Source: Metallosphaera cuprina Ar-4 (GTDB taxonomy: Archaea > Thermoproteota > Thermoprotei_A > Sulfolobales > Sulfolobaceae). From it: 64,000 bases of DNA. The DNA lies in contig NC_015435.1 in NCBI RefSeq assembly GCF_000204925.1, positions 1,629,160 through 1,693,159 of the forward strand, written 5' to 3'. The translations under genes were made by a program, and so were the position numbers. Every line of letters starts with the position of its first letter. Position 1 is the first letter of the stretch. Of this stretch, positions 8,444 to 16,769 are shown one piece after another. The notes below the pieces were generated by a model. That model worked only from the letters and a program-made list of their open reading frames with translations, did no database searches and was not told the origin of the DNA.

Positions 8444-9604
8444 ATGGACTTCTCGTTTTCAGAGGATGAACTAATTTTCAGGGACAACTTGAGAAGTTTC
8501 CTGTCCAGAGAACTCAGACCTATAGTGAGCAAGATAGACAAGGAAGGAATACCTCATGAGTTCGTAAAAAAGGCCTCCTCCCTTGGAATTTGGGCTATGA
8601 CAACGTCTCAAGATGTGGGCGGACAAGGAGCTAGCTTTCTTCTCTCCACAATAGCGTCTGAAGAGATCGCAAGGGCAGACTTCAGTATGGCAACCGCTGT
8701 CCTTTTCCTTCTGGAAAGCGGTTGGGGATATGTGCTAGATAAATACGGTTCTAAAAATCTCAGGGAGGATATACTCCCTAGAGTAACGGCAGGGGATTGG
8801 TTCTTAGGTATCGCATCAACTGAACCGTCAGGAGGAAGTGATGTGGCTGGTATTAGAACAACTGCAAAAAAGGAGGGAACTAAATTCGTCCTAGGAGGAC
8901 AAAAGATATACATAAGCGGAGTACTTGAGGCCCTCCATTGGGGAGGCGGACATCTCACTTTAGCTAAGACTAACCTAGAGGCTAAGCATAGAGGAATATC
9001 AATGTTTTACGTACCTACTTCGTCCCCTGGTGTAGAGGTCTCTAAAATAGAGAACATGGGAAGAGCAGGCATCTCCTCAGGTATTATAACCTTCTCAAAT
9101 GCCCAGATCCCGGAAGAGAACCTTGTAGGAGAATTGAATAAGGGGTTTTATTATGCGATGGACGGATTCAATCACGCCAGAGTGTTAGTAGCTGGAGCCT
9201 GTATAGGGGCGGCCGAGGCTATATTAGAAATTGGGCTAGAATATATAAAACAAAGAGAGGTTTTCTCAACTAAACTTAAGGATTTCGAAGCGATCGCGTT
9301 TGAGGCAGCAGAGCTTAAAACAAAACTTGAGATGGCGAAGCTGTTGAACTATAAAGCTGCATGGATGATGGACAGGTCGCCTAATTCTGATGAGACCGCC
9401 ATGTTAGCCGCTATGAGCAAGTTAACCGCACCTCAGGTAGCCTTTGAGATAACCAAGAGCGTGATGATGTGGATGGGGGCTTACGGCTACTCCAAGGACG
9501 CCCTTGTTGAGATGGGCTTCAGAGGGGCTATGTCCTATCTTGTTGGGGCTGAAGGGGCTATGAACGTAATGAAGTTGATAATCTCAAAGAGACTATTTCA
9601 GTGA
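8444..9604 (+). CDS. Acyl-CoA dehydrogenase, divergent
   Basis: A 386-residue acyl-CoA dehydrogenase-family protein. Seen: the N-terminal FSEDELIFRDNLRSFL, ASTEPSGGSDVAG (FAD loop), GGQKIYISG, and a C-terminal block where the canonical YEGTxxIQR is changed to GAEGAMNVMK; the glutamate (Glu370) is kept but the Thr and Arg are lost. The usual R-x-FG motif is REVFST. It is therefore a diverged family member with unknown acyl substrate. It is monocistronic with its own leaderless promoter and faces a convergent thioesterase gene. Confidence 0.87.
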   Translation: MDFSFSEDELIFRDNLRSFLSRELRPIVSKIDKEGIPHEFVKKASSLGIWAMTTSQDVGGQGASFLLSTIASEEIARADFSMATAVLFLLESGWGYVLDKYGSKNLREDILPRVTAGDWFLGIASTEPSGGSDVAGIRTTAKKEGTKFVLGGQKIYISGVLEALHWGGGHLTLAKTNLEAKHRGISMFYVPTSSPGVEVSKIENMGRAGISSGIITFSNAQIPEENLVGELNKGFYYAMDGFNHARVLVAGACIGAAEAILEIGLEYIKQREVFSTKLKDFEAIAFEAAELKTKLEMAKLLNYKAAWMMDRSPNSDETAMLAAMSKLTAPQVAFEITKSVMMWMGAYGYSKDALVEMGFRGAMSYLVGAEGAMNVMKLIISKRLFQ

Positions 9605-9664
9605 GAGAAAGTCCTTACGTAAATTTTGTCATAATGCGCTGGCGTAAGTTTACACTTCAAGTGT

Positions 9665-10042
9665 TCAATTTTTCTCATCATTAAAGGATAGAGCAGTAGC
9701 CAGAGCCACAACTTTACCTTCGGAATTAGTCACCTTAATTCTATAAACTGAAGTGGTTCTACCCGTGGACTCAGGCCAAGCCTCAGCTAGAAGTAAATCT
9801 CCCGGTTTCACTACTCTCCTATAATTCACTTCGACGTTTAACGCAAAAGCTTTTCTCTCTTGATTACTTATGACCTCGAAGGCTGCGTCTATCAAGGAGA
9901 AGATCACAGCCCCGTGTACCGTACCATGAATGTTCATGTGATCGGATCCGGTCTGCATAGACATCTTTACGTATCCCATACGTTCTTCCTCTTTCTTAAT
10001 TCCTAACCTTTCAACGAAATTCATGATTAAATTGCTCAACAC
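9665..10042 (-). CDS. PaaI-type hotdog thioesterase
   Basis: A 125-residue single-hotdog thioesterase. Seen: HGTVHGAVIFSLIDAAFEV, the characteristic HGxxxGxxxxxxxDxxx motif around residues 39-57 of PaaI/YdiI proteins, followed by the VNYRRVVKPGDLLLAEAW strand pair. Such enzymes hydrolyse acyl-CoA thioesters and often recover CoA from dead-end intermediates. It lies between two acyl-CoA dehydrogenase genes, divergent from the second, so a role in the same acyl-CoA route is likely. Confidence 0.88.
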   Translation of the reverse strand: MLSNLIMNFVERLGIKKEEERMGYVKMSMQTGSDHMNIHGTVHGAVIFSLIDAAFEVISNQERKAFALNVEVNYRRVVKPGDLLLAEAWPESTGRTTSVYRIKVTNSEGKVVALATALSFNDEKN

Positions 10043-10093
10043 CAGGTTATAAAGGGAACTATTTCAGTAATTTTTTATAACTAATGTAATATA

Positions 10094-10103
10094 CATTTAA
10101 ATA
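10094..10103 (+). promoter_or_regulatory. TATA box of third acyl-CoA dehydrogenase gene
   Basis: CATTTAAATA centred about 29 bases before the ATG at 10128, fitting a leaderless transcript. Confidence 0.45.
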
Positions 10104-10127
10104 GTTGTTAATCTGTAATTATTAATC

Positions 10128-11213
10128 ATGGACAGAGTGCTCATTTCGAGTGTTCAAGATTTTGCGAGGAAGGAGATCCAGGTTCTAGCTGAGAAAATAG
10201 ATAGGGAGGATTACTACCCCAGGCATCTCATAACTAAAATGGGAGATTTAGGGATCTTAGACCCGTTATATAGCGGAGCAAGCGTCTACGATTCTATGTT
10301 ATGTCTAGAGGAGATAGCTAAGGTTAGCGGATCTGTTGCGCTGATTCAGGACGTTCAGGGGGAGTTAGTGAATTCCCCACTAAGGACTTTCGGTCACGAT
10401 TTAGACGACTTAATAGATGATTTAGCCAAAGGGAAGAAAATAGGCTCTTTTGCTCTAAGTGAGCCTTGTTGCGGTTCCGATACCAGATCAATGAAAACCA
10501 GAGCTGAGAAGGTAAGCGGAGTGTGGAGAGTTAGCGGAGAGAAAATGTGGATTACTCAAGGGATGTACGCTGATGTGTTTCTAGTCGCTGCGAAGACAAG
10601 TGAAAAAATAGGCACGTTCTTAGTTAGAGAGCAAGACTGCGTTGAAAGGGAGAAGATCGAGGTTTCAGGCAACAGAGGTACAGGGACTGCAAAGATTAGG
10701 TTAAATGAATGTGAAGCGGATCTCATTGGAGGTTGGCAAGTTACAAAGTACGCCCTATCAATTGGTAGGATTGCGATCTCGGCCATCGCAATAGGTCTCG
10801 CACTGGGAGCTACGGAGGAGGCTTACGGTTGGGCAGAAGAGAGGACTGCCTTCGGGAAGAAGCTCCTAGAACATGAGGGAGTTCAATGGATGTTCTCAGA
10901 TTCTATAGCTGATCTAGAGTCGGTAAAATCGCTCTTAGATGTCACATGTAAAGCGTTTGAAAATAACTGGGAGATGGCTGAACCCCTAATCGCCGCATTA
11001 AAGCTCGTCTCCTCTAAAATTGCAAACAACGTAGTTGACAGAATGGTTCAAATAATGGGGGGTATGGGTTACGCTAAATCGACAAGGACAGAGAGGGCAT
11101 ACAGAGACGTGAGGCTTACCAGAATAGGAGAAGGAACGGATGAAGTTCAGCGCCTAATCCTATCTAGGCATTTACGTGAGATGATTAATAATACATATAA
11201 TGCGATAGAATAG
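10128..11213 (+). CDS. Acyl-CoA dehydrogenase, short form
   Basis: A 361-residue acyl-CoA dehydrogenase, shorter than most because the N-terminal helical domain is trimmed. Seen: ALSEPCCGSDTRSMKT (FAD loop, with an unusual CC), GEKMWITQG, EERTAFGKKLLEHEGVQ and the catalytic region RIGEGTDEVQR (Glu335). The preserved EGTDEVQR and RTAFGK motifs indicate a working enzyme. The substrate is not evident. It has its own promoter, and a T-run follows the stop. Confidence 0.9.
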   Translation: MDRVLISSVQDFARKEIQVLAEKIDREDYYPRHLITKMGDLGILDPLYSGASVYDSMLCLEEIAKVSGSVALIQDVQGELVNSPLRTFGHDLDDLIDDLAKGKKIGSFALSEPCCGSDTRSMKTRAEKVSGVWRVSGEKMWITQGMYADVFLVAAKTSEKIGTFLVREQDCVEREKIEVSGNRGTGTAKIRLNECEADLIGGWQVTKYALSIGRIAISAIAIGLALGATEEAYGWAEERTAFGKKLLEHEGVQWMFSDSIADLESVKSLLDVTCKAFENNWEMAEPLIAALKLVSSKIANNVVDRMVQIMGGMGYAKSTRTERAYRDVRLTRIGEGTDEVQRLILSRHLREMINNTYNAIE

Positions 11214-11219
11214 TTTAAA

Positions 11220-11225
11220 TTTTTT
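11220..11225 (+). terminator. T-rich terminator after acyl-CoA dehydrogenase
   Basis: A run of six T just after the stop codon, followed by another T5 run. Archaeal transcription often ends at such T tracts. Confidence 0.4.
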
Positions 11226-11271
11226 CTATCCTATTTTTATTGTGTTCACAAAGTTAGAAAAATTTATATAG

Positions 11272-11281
11272 TTTTTAAATA
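11272..11281 (+). promoter_or_regulatory. TATA box of the thiolase-DUF35 operon
   Basis: TTTTTAAATA centred 26 bases before the GTG at 11302, which supports that GTG as a leaderless start. A second A/T-rich block (AATTTATATA) lies just upstream. Confidence 0.5.
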
Positions 11282-11301
11282 TAAATAATGATTGTGATAA
11301 T

Positions 11302-12420
11302 GTGGTAGGAGTTGATATAGTAGGTGTGGGCTGGTTCGGATTCTCACCTAACGTGCACGATCACTCGTTCAGAGAGATGATGTTTGAGGCAGCAACGAGA
11401 GCCTTCCAGGACGCTGGAGCGATGAACCCGAGAGAACAAGTTGACGCGTTCATCTCGTGCCAAGAAGATTTCTGGGAAGGCATATCTATCTCAGACGAGT
11501 TCGCCCCTGACCCTATAGGGGGTTCTATGAGACCTACTATGACGGTTGCAGGAGACGGAATAGAGGGATTGGCTCACGGTGTGATGTTGATAAAAACTGG
11601 GATAGCTGATGTGGTCGTAGTCGAATCGCACGCTAAGCCAAGCGATATTCTTACTTTCAATAAGATAGTAGAACTTGCTATGGACCCGATCTACTTAAGA
11701 GGGAGAAAAGTGGTGAACTACCATTTCATAGCAGCTCTTGACGCTGTAAAGTACATGCGTAGGACTGGAATAAGTAGAGAAGACCTAGCGTCTGTGGTAA
11801 TTAAGAACAAGGGTAATGGATTGAAAACTTCAAGGGCACCTTTCTCCTCTAGGCTGTCTAAAGAGGACGTGATGTCTCAAGAAGTTATCGTTTATCCGTT
11901 CACCGACGTGGACATAGCTAGACCAGTCGACGCAGGGATAGTGGTTATCTTAGCCTCAGATTCTTTCTCACGAAAGTTCAACGATACACCTATAGCGATA
12001 AAAGGGATAGGATACGCCACAGATAGTTCTAACTTTGAGTTGGCCGCGTTAGGCGAGGCCAATTACATGAGAGTGGCCTCATCGATAGCCTATGACATGG
12101 CCAACATTGAATCTCCTTTAAAAGTCTCTGGAATCTTCGTAGATGATAGGTATAGTTACAAGGAACTAGAACATCTGGAGGCTTTAGGAATCAACGAGGT
12201 GGCTGAAAAGTTGAAAGAAGGTTACTTCCATCAAGGCAGTTACCTGCCAGTTAATCCGTTTGGAGGGCACTTGGCCAAAGGCTATCCGCTGGAGGCGGCT
12301 GGATTGTCCTTGGTCCTTGACGCGGTGGAGTACTTAAGGGAGGGAGCCGAATCGGCCATAGTTGGTAGTTGGAGAGGGATTCCAACTTTCACTGGGGGTA
12401 CGGTGGTGTTAAGCAGATGA
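11302..12420 (+). CDS. Thiolase-fold protein lacking the thiolase catalytic residues (I)
   Basis: A 372-residue protein of the SCP-x/archaeal thiolase family, first gene of an operon. The fold is recognisable from VGVGWFGFSP, ISREDLASVVIKNKGNG and VNPFGGHLAKGYPLEAAG. The residues that make a thiolase work are missing: the nucleophile region (usually ACASG) reads VAGDGIEG at 82-89, the EVHD histidine site reads FVDD at 279-282, and the GHP histidine is Tyr328 (GYP). It is therefore unlikely to catalyse Claisen condensation or thiolysis. Other chemistry is possible, such as the retro-aldol reaction of Ltp2-type proteins with DUF35 partners, or a structural role beside the next gene. The GTG start is set by a TATA box 26 bases away. 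Confidence 0.85.
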   Translation: MVGVDIVGVGWFGFSPNVHDHSFREMMFEAATRAFQDAGAMNPREQVDAFISCQEDFWEGISISDEFAPDPIGGSMRPTMTVAGDGIEGLAHGVMLIKTGIADVVVVESHAKPSDILTFNKIVELAMDPIYLRGRKVVNYHFIAALDAVKYMRRTGISREDLASVVIKNKGNGLKTSRAPFSSRLSKEDVMSQEVIVYPFTDVDIARPVDAGIVVILASDSFSRKFNDTPIAIKGIGYATDSSNFELAALGEANYMRVASSIAYDMANIESPLKVSGIFVDDRYSYKELEHLEALGINEVAEKLKEGYFHQGSYLPVNPFGGHLAKGYPLEAAGLSLVLDAVEYLREGAESAIVGSWRGIPTFTGGTVVLSR

Positions 12421-13592
12421 GAACCAACCTTAAGTTTAGAAGAGTGGCTGCGATCGGAGCAGGCTTGACTGAATTCAGAAGGAGAACTTTAGAGACGCCG
12501 CAGGAGTTAGCTTGGGAGGCCTCAAGGAAAGCATTAGACGAGGCAGGTTTGGAACTTAGGGATATAGATTGCGTGGTTATCGGTAGCGCTCCTGATGCGT
12601 TTGATGGGGTACACATGAAGGGAGAGTACTTATCTCACGGCTCAGGTGGGATAAGGAAGCCCACAAGTAGAGTCTACGTTGGAGGGGCAACAGGTGTTAT
12701 GACTGCAATATCGGGTTGGTATCACGTCGCAAGCGGGCTCTGTAAGAATGTTCTAGCGGTAGCGGAGGAAAAGATGAGCCCAGGAAGACCTCATCCTCAG
12801 GCTGTATTTAGATATATTTGGGATCCAATAACAGAGAAGCCGCTAAACCCCAACCTAATCTGGATATTCGCCATGGAAATGCATCGATACATGTATGTGA
12901 ATAAGGTAAGCAAAGAGGAGATAGCGCTAGTGTCAGTTAAAAACAAGCGAAATGCAATCAATAATCCGTACGCACAACTGGGAGGACAGATCACCGTGGA
13001 CGACGTTCTTAAAAGTGAAGTTCTAGTGTGGCCAGTTCAGCTTTTGGACGTGAGTCCTGTAAGTGACGGGGCAGCAGCGATGGTGTTCGTTGAGGGGGAC
13101 ATCGCCAGGAGATACACGGACACACCGGTCTGGATAGAGGGAGTGGGCTGGACATTAGATAACACCAGTTGGCCAGATAGGGAGTTAGCTTATCCTAGAT
13201 ATCTAGAGAACGCTGCTAGGATGGCTTACACAATGGCCGGAATAGAAAGACCGCAGAAAGAGATAGACGTTATTGAACCTTACGATCCCTTTGATTATAA
13301 AGAGTTACATCACATAGAGGGCTTACTGTTGGCCAAGAGAGGAGAGGCCCCACTTTTACTTAAGGAAGGCTTCTTTGATGTCGATGGCGATATACCAAGT
13401 AGTCCCTCGGGAGGTCTTTTAGGTGTAGGAAATCCGATCGCTGCCGCCGGTTTAATGAAGGTAATAAGTATCTACTGGCAACTTAAAGGAACTGCAGGAA
13501 AGATGCAAGTGAAAAGGCCAGTTCATACAGGTTTAGCTCAAGCTTGGGGTGATCTTATGCAGGCTTCGACAGTGATAATCATGAGGAATTGA
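12417..13592 (+). CDS. Thiolase-fold protein lacking the thiolase catalytic residues (II)
   Basis: A 391-residue thiolase-family protein starting at the ATG that overlaps the preceding stop (ATGA), so the two are translationally coupled; an upstream in-frame start exists but would lie deep in the first gene. Seen: RVAAIGAGLTEF, VKNKRNAINNPYAQL and SDGAAAMVFVE, all typical of SCP-x/archaeal thiolases. The catalytic sites are replaced: VGGATG (88-93) instead of CASG, EPYD (287-290) instead of EVHD, and GNP (338-340) instead of GHP. It probably forms a heteromer with the first protein and the DUF35 proteins that follow. Its substitutions differ from those in gene I, so the two are not simple copies. 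Confidence 0.86.
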   Translation: MRTNLKFRRVAAIGAGLTEFRRRTLETPQELAWEASRKALDEAGLELRDIDCVVIGSAPDAFDGVHMKGEYLSHGSGGIRKPTSRVYVGGATGVMTAISGWYHVASGLCKNVLAVAEEKMSPGRPHPQAVFRYIWDPITEKPLNPNLIWIFAMEMHRYMYVNKVSKEEIALVSVKNKRNAINNPYAQLGGQITVDDVLKSEVLVWPVQLLDVSPVSDGAAAMVFVEGDIARRYTDTPVWIEGVGWTLDNTSWPDRELAYPRYLENAARMAYTMAGIERPQKEIDVIEPYDPFDYKELHHIEGLLLAKRGEAPLLLKEGFFDVDGDIPSSPSGGLLGVGNPIAAAGLMKVISIYWQLKGTAGKMQVKRPVHTGLAQAWGDLMQASTVIIMRN

Positions 13593-13603
13593 GGTTGAAG
13601 GGC

Positions 13604-14101
13604 ATGGTTCATTCGTTAAAAGAAGGAGAAATTAAGCAACACCCTGTTGTAGAGTACAAGCCTGAGGCCAAGTATTCCTACACTGCTGGTCAGGCCTTGA
13701 GCCAGTTCTTACTTGGGTTGAAAAAGGGTAAGATCTTGGGGAGGAAGTGTCCCAAGTGTGGAAGAGTCTACGTCCCACCTAGGATGTACTGTGAGGATTG
13801 CTTTTATCCCACTTCAAAGTGGGTGGAGGTCAAAGATGAGGGAATAGTTATGACAGCCGTGGCTAGTTTCATCTCGTGGACTAGAGACAGACTGGAAGAG
13901 CCGGAAATAGTTGGTACTATCAGGTTACTTCCTTCTTCAGCCAAAGATTACGTTTACCCTGGTCTGTTCCATAGAATTTGCTGTTCGTTTGATGATGTTA
14001 AGAGCATGAACATATTTGGCAAGAGAGTTAAGGCTAAATGGAAGCCAGAGAACGAAAGGGAAGGTAGCATAAATGACATAGAGTGCTTCGAGGTGATCTA
14101 G
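13604..14101 (+). CDS. DUF35 zinc-ribbon/OB-fold acyl-CoA-associated protein (I)
   Basis: A 165-residue protein with an N-terminal rubredoxin-like zinc ribbon (CPKC at 49-52 and CEDC at 63-66) followed by an OB-fold domain: the DUF35 architecture that accompanies thiolase-fold enzymes and is known to bridge or bind acyl-CoA in archaeal thiolase/HMG-CoA synthase complexes. I prefer the ATG at 13604, which has TGAGGT nine bases before it and matches the archaeal anti-Shine-Dalgarno; a TTG at 13589 overlapping the previous stop is the alternative. Its zinc-ribbon DNA is duplicated exactly in the next gene. Confidence 0.87.
   Translation: MVHSLKEGEIKQHPVVEYKPEAKYSYTAGQALSQFLLGLKKGKILGRKCPKCGRVYVPPRMYCEDCFYPTSKWVEVKDEGIVMTAVASFISWTRDRLEEPEIVGTIRLLPSSAKDYVYPGLFHRICCSFDDVKSMNIFGKRVKAKWKPENEREGSINDIECFEVI
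13704..13804 (+). repeat. 101-bp perfect direct repeat, copy 1
   Basis: These 101 bases recur without a mismatch at 14202-14302, 498 bases downstream and in the same reading frame. They encode the zinc ribbon and the residues just before it in DUF35 protein I. The flanking sequences diverge abruptly. Confidence 0.97.
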
Positions 14102-14155
14102 ACGAGTTGGGATAAAAGAGGAAAGGAAAGCGAACTGCTGACATGGAAGGACGTA

Positions 14156-14530
14156 ATGGAGGTAGAGAAGTACGTGTACACTCTAGGTATGGATGGTGAA
14201 GAGTTCTTACTTGGGTTGAAAAAGGGTAAGATCTTGGGGAGGAAGTGTCCCAAGTGTGGAAGAGTCTACGTCCCACCTAGGATGTACTGTGAGGATTGCT
14301 TTAGGCAAAACGATAGCTACGTTGAGGTTAGCGAACCTTATTTAGATAGCTTTACAGTTATCTACTATGACGATGAGGGGAACAAACTGGAAAGTCCATT
14401 GGTTATAGGGTTAGTTAGATTCAGAAACGCTAAAGGAGGTCTATTGGCGATAGTAGATGGGGTGCCTGATATTGGTAAAAACGTTGAAATTCTTGAATAC
14501 GATATCCCACTTAGAGTTAAAGTTTCATAA
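14156..14530 (+). CDS. DUF35 zinc-ribbon/OB-fold acyl-CoA-associated protein (II)
   Basis: A 124-residue DUF35 protein with zinc-ribbon cysteines at 31, 34, 45 and 48 and a short OB-fold (FTVIYYDDEGNKL, VIGLVRFRNAKGG). It is 54 bases after DUF35 protein I. About 34 residues including the whole zinc ribbon are identical to protein I at both protein and DNA level, but the OB parts are clearly different, so the pair is old and the shared segment was recently homogenised or copied. Each copy may serve one of the two thiolase-fold proteins upstream. Confidence 0.86.
   Translation: MEVEKYVYTLGMDGEEFLLGLKKGKILGRKCPKCGRVYVPPRMYCEDCFRQNDSYVEVSEPYLDSFTVIYYDDEGNKLESPLVIGLVRFRNAKGGLLAIVDGVPDIGKNVEILEYDIPLRVKVS
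14202..14302 (+). repeat. 101-bp perfect direct repeat, copy 2
   Basis: Exact copy of 13704-13804, lying in the zinc-ribbon coding part of DUF35 protein II. The 498-base offset is a multiple of three, so both copies are read in the same frame. Confidence 0.97.
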
Positions 14531-14587
14531 CTCTATCGAGAAATCTTTAACCGCTTGGTTGGCACTCAGGTCAAGGAGGAAGCTAAG

Positions 14588-16414
14588 ATGAGCTGGAAAC
14601 CCGACAAGGATTGGTTAGAGGAGAGCAACATAGGTAGATGGACCATAGAGAGGGGACAGAGCTTATCGCAATTTGAGGAGTCAACCTGGAGTAAGCCGGA
14701 AGTTTTTTGGGAAGAATTTCTAAATGAGATTCGACTCAATTTCAGGGACAGGCCTTACAAGATCTTAGATCTTTCTCTTGGGAAAAAGTGGTCCAAATGG
14801 TTCGTAGGTTCGAAGCTTAATGTAACGGACCAACTCGAGGATTCCTCTCGAACCATGGTAGCATCAATGAATGAAGAGGGAGAAGTTAAGGAGTTGTCAA
14901 GTCATCAAGTGCTCAGCTGGTCTAAGTCAATATCAAGTTGGCTCAAGAGAGTGGGATTAACTAGGGGAGATAGAGTCGCAGTGTACATGCCTATGACTGC
15001 TGAAATCGTCCCCATAATTCTAGGCATAGTTAGAGCTGGAATGGTTGTTGTTCCTCTGTTCTCAGGTTATGGAATCGAACCAATAAGGGTTAGAGTTAAC
15101 GACAGCGGTGCCAAGGCAATATTCACTGTAGATAATTACACCCGAAAGGGGAAAACGATTGAGTCCTTTAGGAACGTCGATGAGCTCAACGTCATAAAGA
15201 TTGCAATTAAAAATTACCATGAGTTAAAGGACTATTACGATTTTAAGGAGGTTATAAAGGAGGGAGGAGACGGATATGAGATCACGGAGTCTGAAAGTCC
15301 TCTCATGATAATTTACACTTCAGGTACTACAGGAAAACCTAAGGGATGCGTTCACGTCCATGGCGGATTTCCGATAAAGGCTGCAGCCGATATGTATTTT
15401 CACTTTGACGTTAGGAAGGATGAGACGGTTACGTGGATTTCAGATATGGGCTGGATGATGGGACCTTGGCTTTTGTTCGGATCTCTTCTGCTCAGGGCTA
15501 AAATATCATTACTTGATGGGTACGCTTCACCGGAGGCCATTGACGGATTGATAAACACAACAAACGTTAAAATTCTTGGGCTCTCGGCTAGCTTAATAAG
15601 AAACCTTAGGTCCGCTAGCCCAGATATGAAAGTCAACGTGAGGATTGTGGGTAATACAGGCGAACCGATTGACCCAGAGAGTTGGAAATGGATTTTACAG
15701 GCTTCAGACGCGCCGTTAATAAACTACTCAGGTGGAACCGAGATATCCGGAGGGATCCTTGGAAACTACGTAATAAAGGAAATGAAACCTTCCTCCTTTA
15801 ATGGGCAATCTCCCGGAATAAGGGCTGATATCTTCGATGAGGAAGGTAAATCTTCGCCTCCCTTTAAGGAAGGGGAGTTAGTAATACTAAGCGTATGGCC
15901 AGGAATGACCAGAGGGTTCTGGATGGATCCTGAGAGATACATATCCACGTACTGGTCCAAGTGGGAAGAAGTTTGGGTACACGGAGATCTAGCCATGAGA
16001 GATGAAGACGGGTACTTCTTTATAATTGGGAGAAGTGATGATGTAATAAAGACTTCAGGGAAGAGGATCGGTCCAGGGGAGATAGAGTTTGTACTTAATT
16101 CACATCCTTATGTTATAGAAAGCGCGTGTGTGGGGATACCTGACCCGCTAAAAGGGGAGAGGATAGTTTGCTTCGCAATACCAAAAGGACTAAAGGAAGG
16201 ACTGGAAGCCGAGTTGCTAGAATTCTTAGAGCGTAAACTTGGTAAGGCTATAGCTCCCTCCTCAGTAAAGCTAGTACCAGAGCTGCCTAAAACAAGGAAC
16301 GCAAAGATCATGAGAAGGCTTATCAGAAACGCGATACTAGGGAAGGACTTGGGGGACACATCCTCACTAGAAAATCCTGGATCTCTAGATTTCATAAAAA
16401 GAACGTTTACCTAA
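14588..16414 (+). CDS. Acyl-CoA synthetase (AMP-forming, acetyl/propionyl-CoA synthetase-like)
   Basis: A 608-residue ANL-superfamily enzyme that activates a carboxylic acid to its CoA ester through an acyl-adenylate. Seen: TSGTTGKPKG (P-loop, 244-253), NYSGGTEISGG, the hinge region GRSDDVIKTSGKRIGPGEIE, and the catalytic C-terminal lysine in KTRNAKIMRR (Lys573). The C-terminal motif is that of acetyl/propionyl-CoA synthetases; the acid is not known. The ATG at 14588 is chosen because GGAGG ends 8 bases before it; an in-frame TTG at 14555 lacks such a signal. It is the last gene of the thiolase-DUF35 operon. Confidence 0.92.
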   Translation: MSWKPDKDWLEESNIGRWTIERGQSLSQFEESTWSKPEVFWEEFLNEIRLNFRDRPYKILDLSLGKKWSKWFVGSKLNVTDQLEDSSRTMVASMNEEGEVKELSSHQVLSWSKSISSWLKRVGLTRGDRVAVYMPMTAEIVPIILGIVRAGMVVVPLFSGYGIEPIRVRVNDSGAKAIFTVDNYTRKGKTIESFRNVDELNVIKIAIKNYHELKDYYDFKEVIKEGGDGYEITESESPLMIIYTSGTTGKPKGCVHVHGGFPIKAAADMYFHFDVRKDETVTWISDMGWMMGPWLLFGSLLLRAKISLLDGYASPEAIDGLINTTNVKILGLSASLIRNLRSASPDMKVNVRIVGNTGEPIDPESWKWILQASDAPLINYSGGTEISGGILGNYVIKEMKPSSFNGQSPGIRADIFDEEGKSSPPFKEGELVILSVWPGMTRGFWMDPERYISTYWSKWEEVWVHGDLAMRDEDGYFFIIGRSDDVIKTSGKRIGPGEIEFVLNSHPYVIESACVGIPDPLKGERIVCFAIPKGLKEGLEAELLEFLERKLGKAIAPSSVKLVPELPKTRNAKIMRRLIRNAILGKDLGDTSSLENPGSLDFIKRTFT

Positions 16415-16456
16415 AACTTAGTCTATCTCGTTTAAATATAGCTGTTGACTACGATC

Positions 16457-16463
16457 TTTTTTT
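16457..16463 (+). terminator. T-rich terminator after the acyl-CoA synthetase
   Basis: A run of seven T about 45 bases past the stop codon, suited to ending the five-gene operon. Confidence 0.4.
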
Positions 16464-16769
16464 AATGAACACGTGAAAATTTTAATACATAAACAAAATC
16501 CTGATCTGGGGACGTGTATCTCTAGGATCCAAGCATGGAAATTGCACGTGCTAATCACTTAATGCCACACCTAGGATTAATGTGTCGGCCTTTAAGGGAA
16601 ACAATTTCTCCATCCAAGAGGAGGCAAGAGATGTTAGGATAAAGGACATGGATTCGATCTCATACTTGGCAGAACCCTCAACTGATATCTCAATATATTA
16701 CCTTTTATTTTCTAAACCAACTGTAAACGATAAACTATATAAGATAGCAGATTTCATATGGGTAAGTAG
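16464..16769. other. Intergenic region before the HxlR-type regulator
   Basis: No gene can be supported here. It contains CACGTG twice (near 16472 and 16545), and a TATA-like ACTATATAAG at 16734-16743 that probably serves the regulator. Short frames on both strands show no recognisable domain. Confidence 0.4.

Noticed and set aside
9614-9664. Inverted repeats CTTACG/CGTAAG and ACACTT-C-AAGTGT between convergent genes
   Set aside because: Short stems without a T-run; archaea do not usually need hairpins to terminate, so no function is claimed.
11302-12420. Ordinary acetyl-CoA acetyltransferase
   Set aside because: Cys, EVHD His and GHP His are all missing, so an annotation as active thiolase would mislead.
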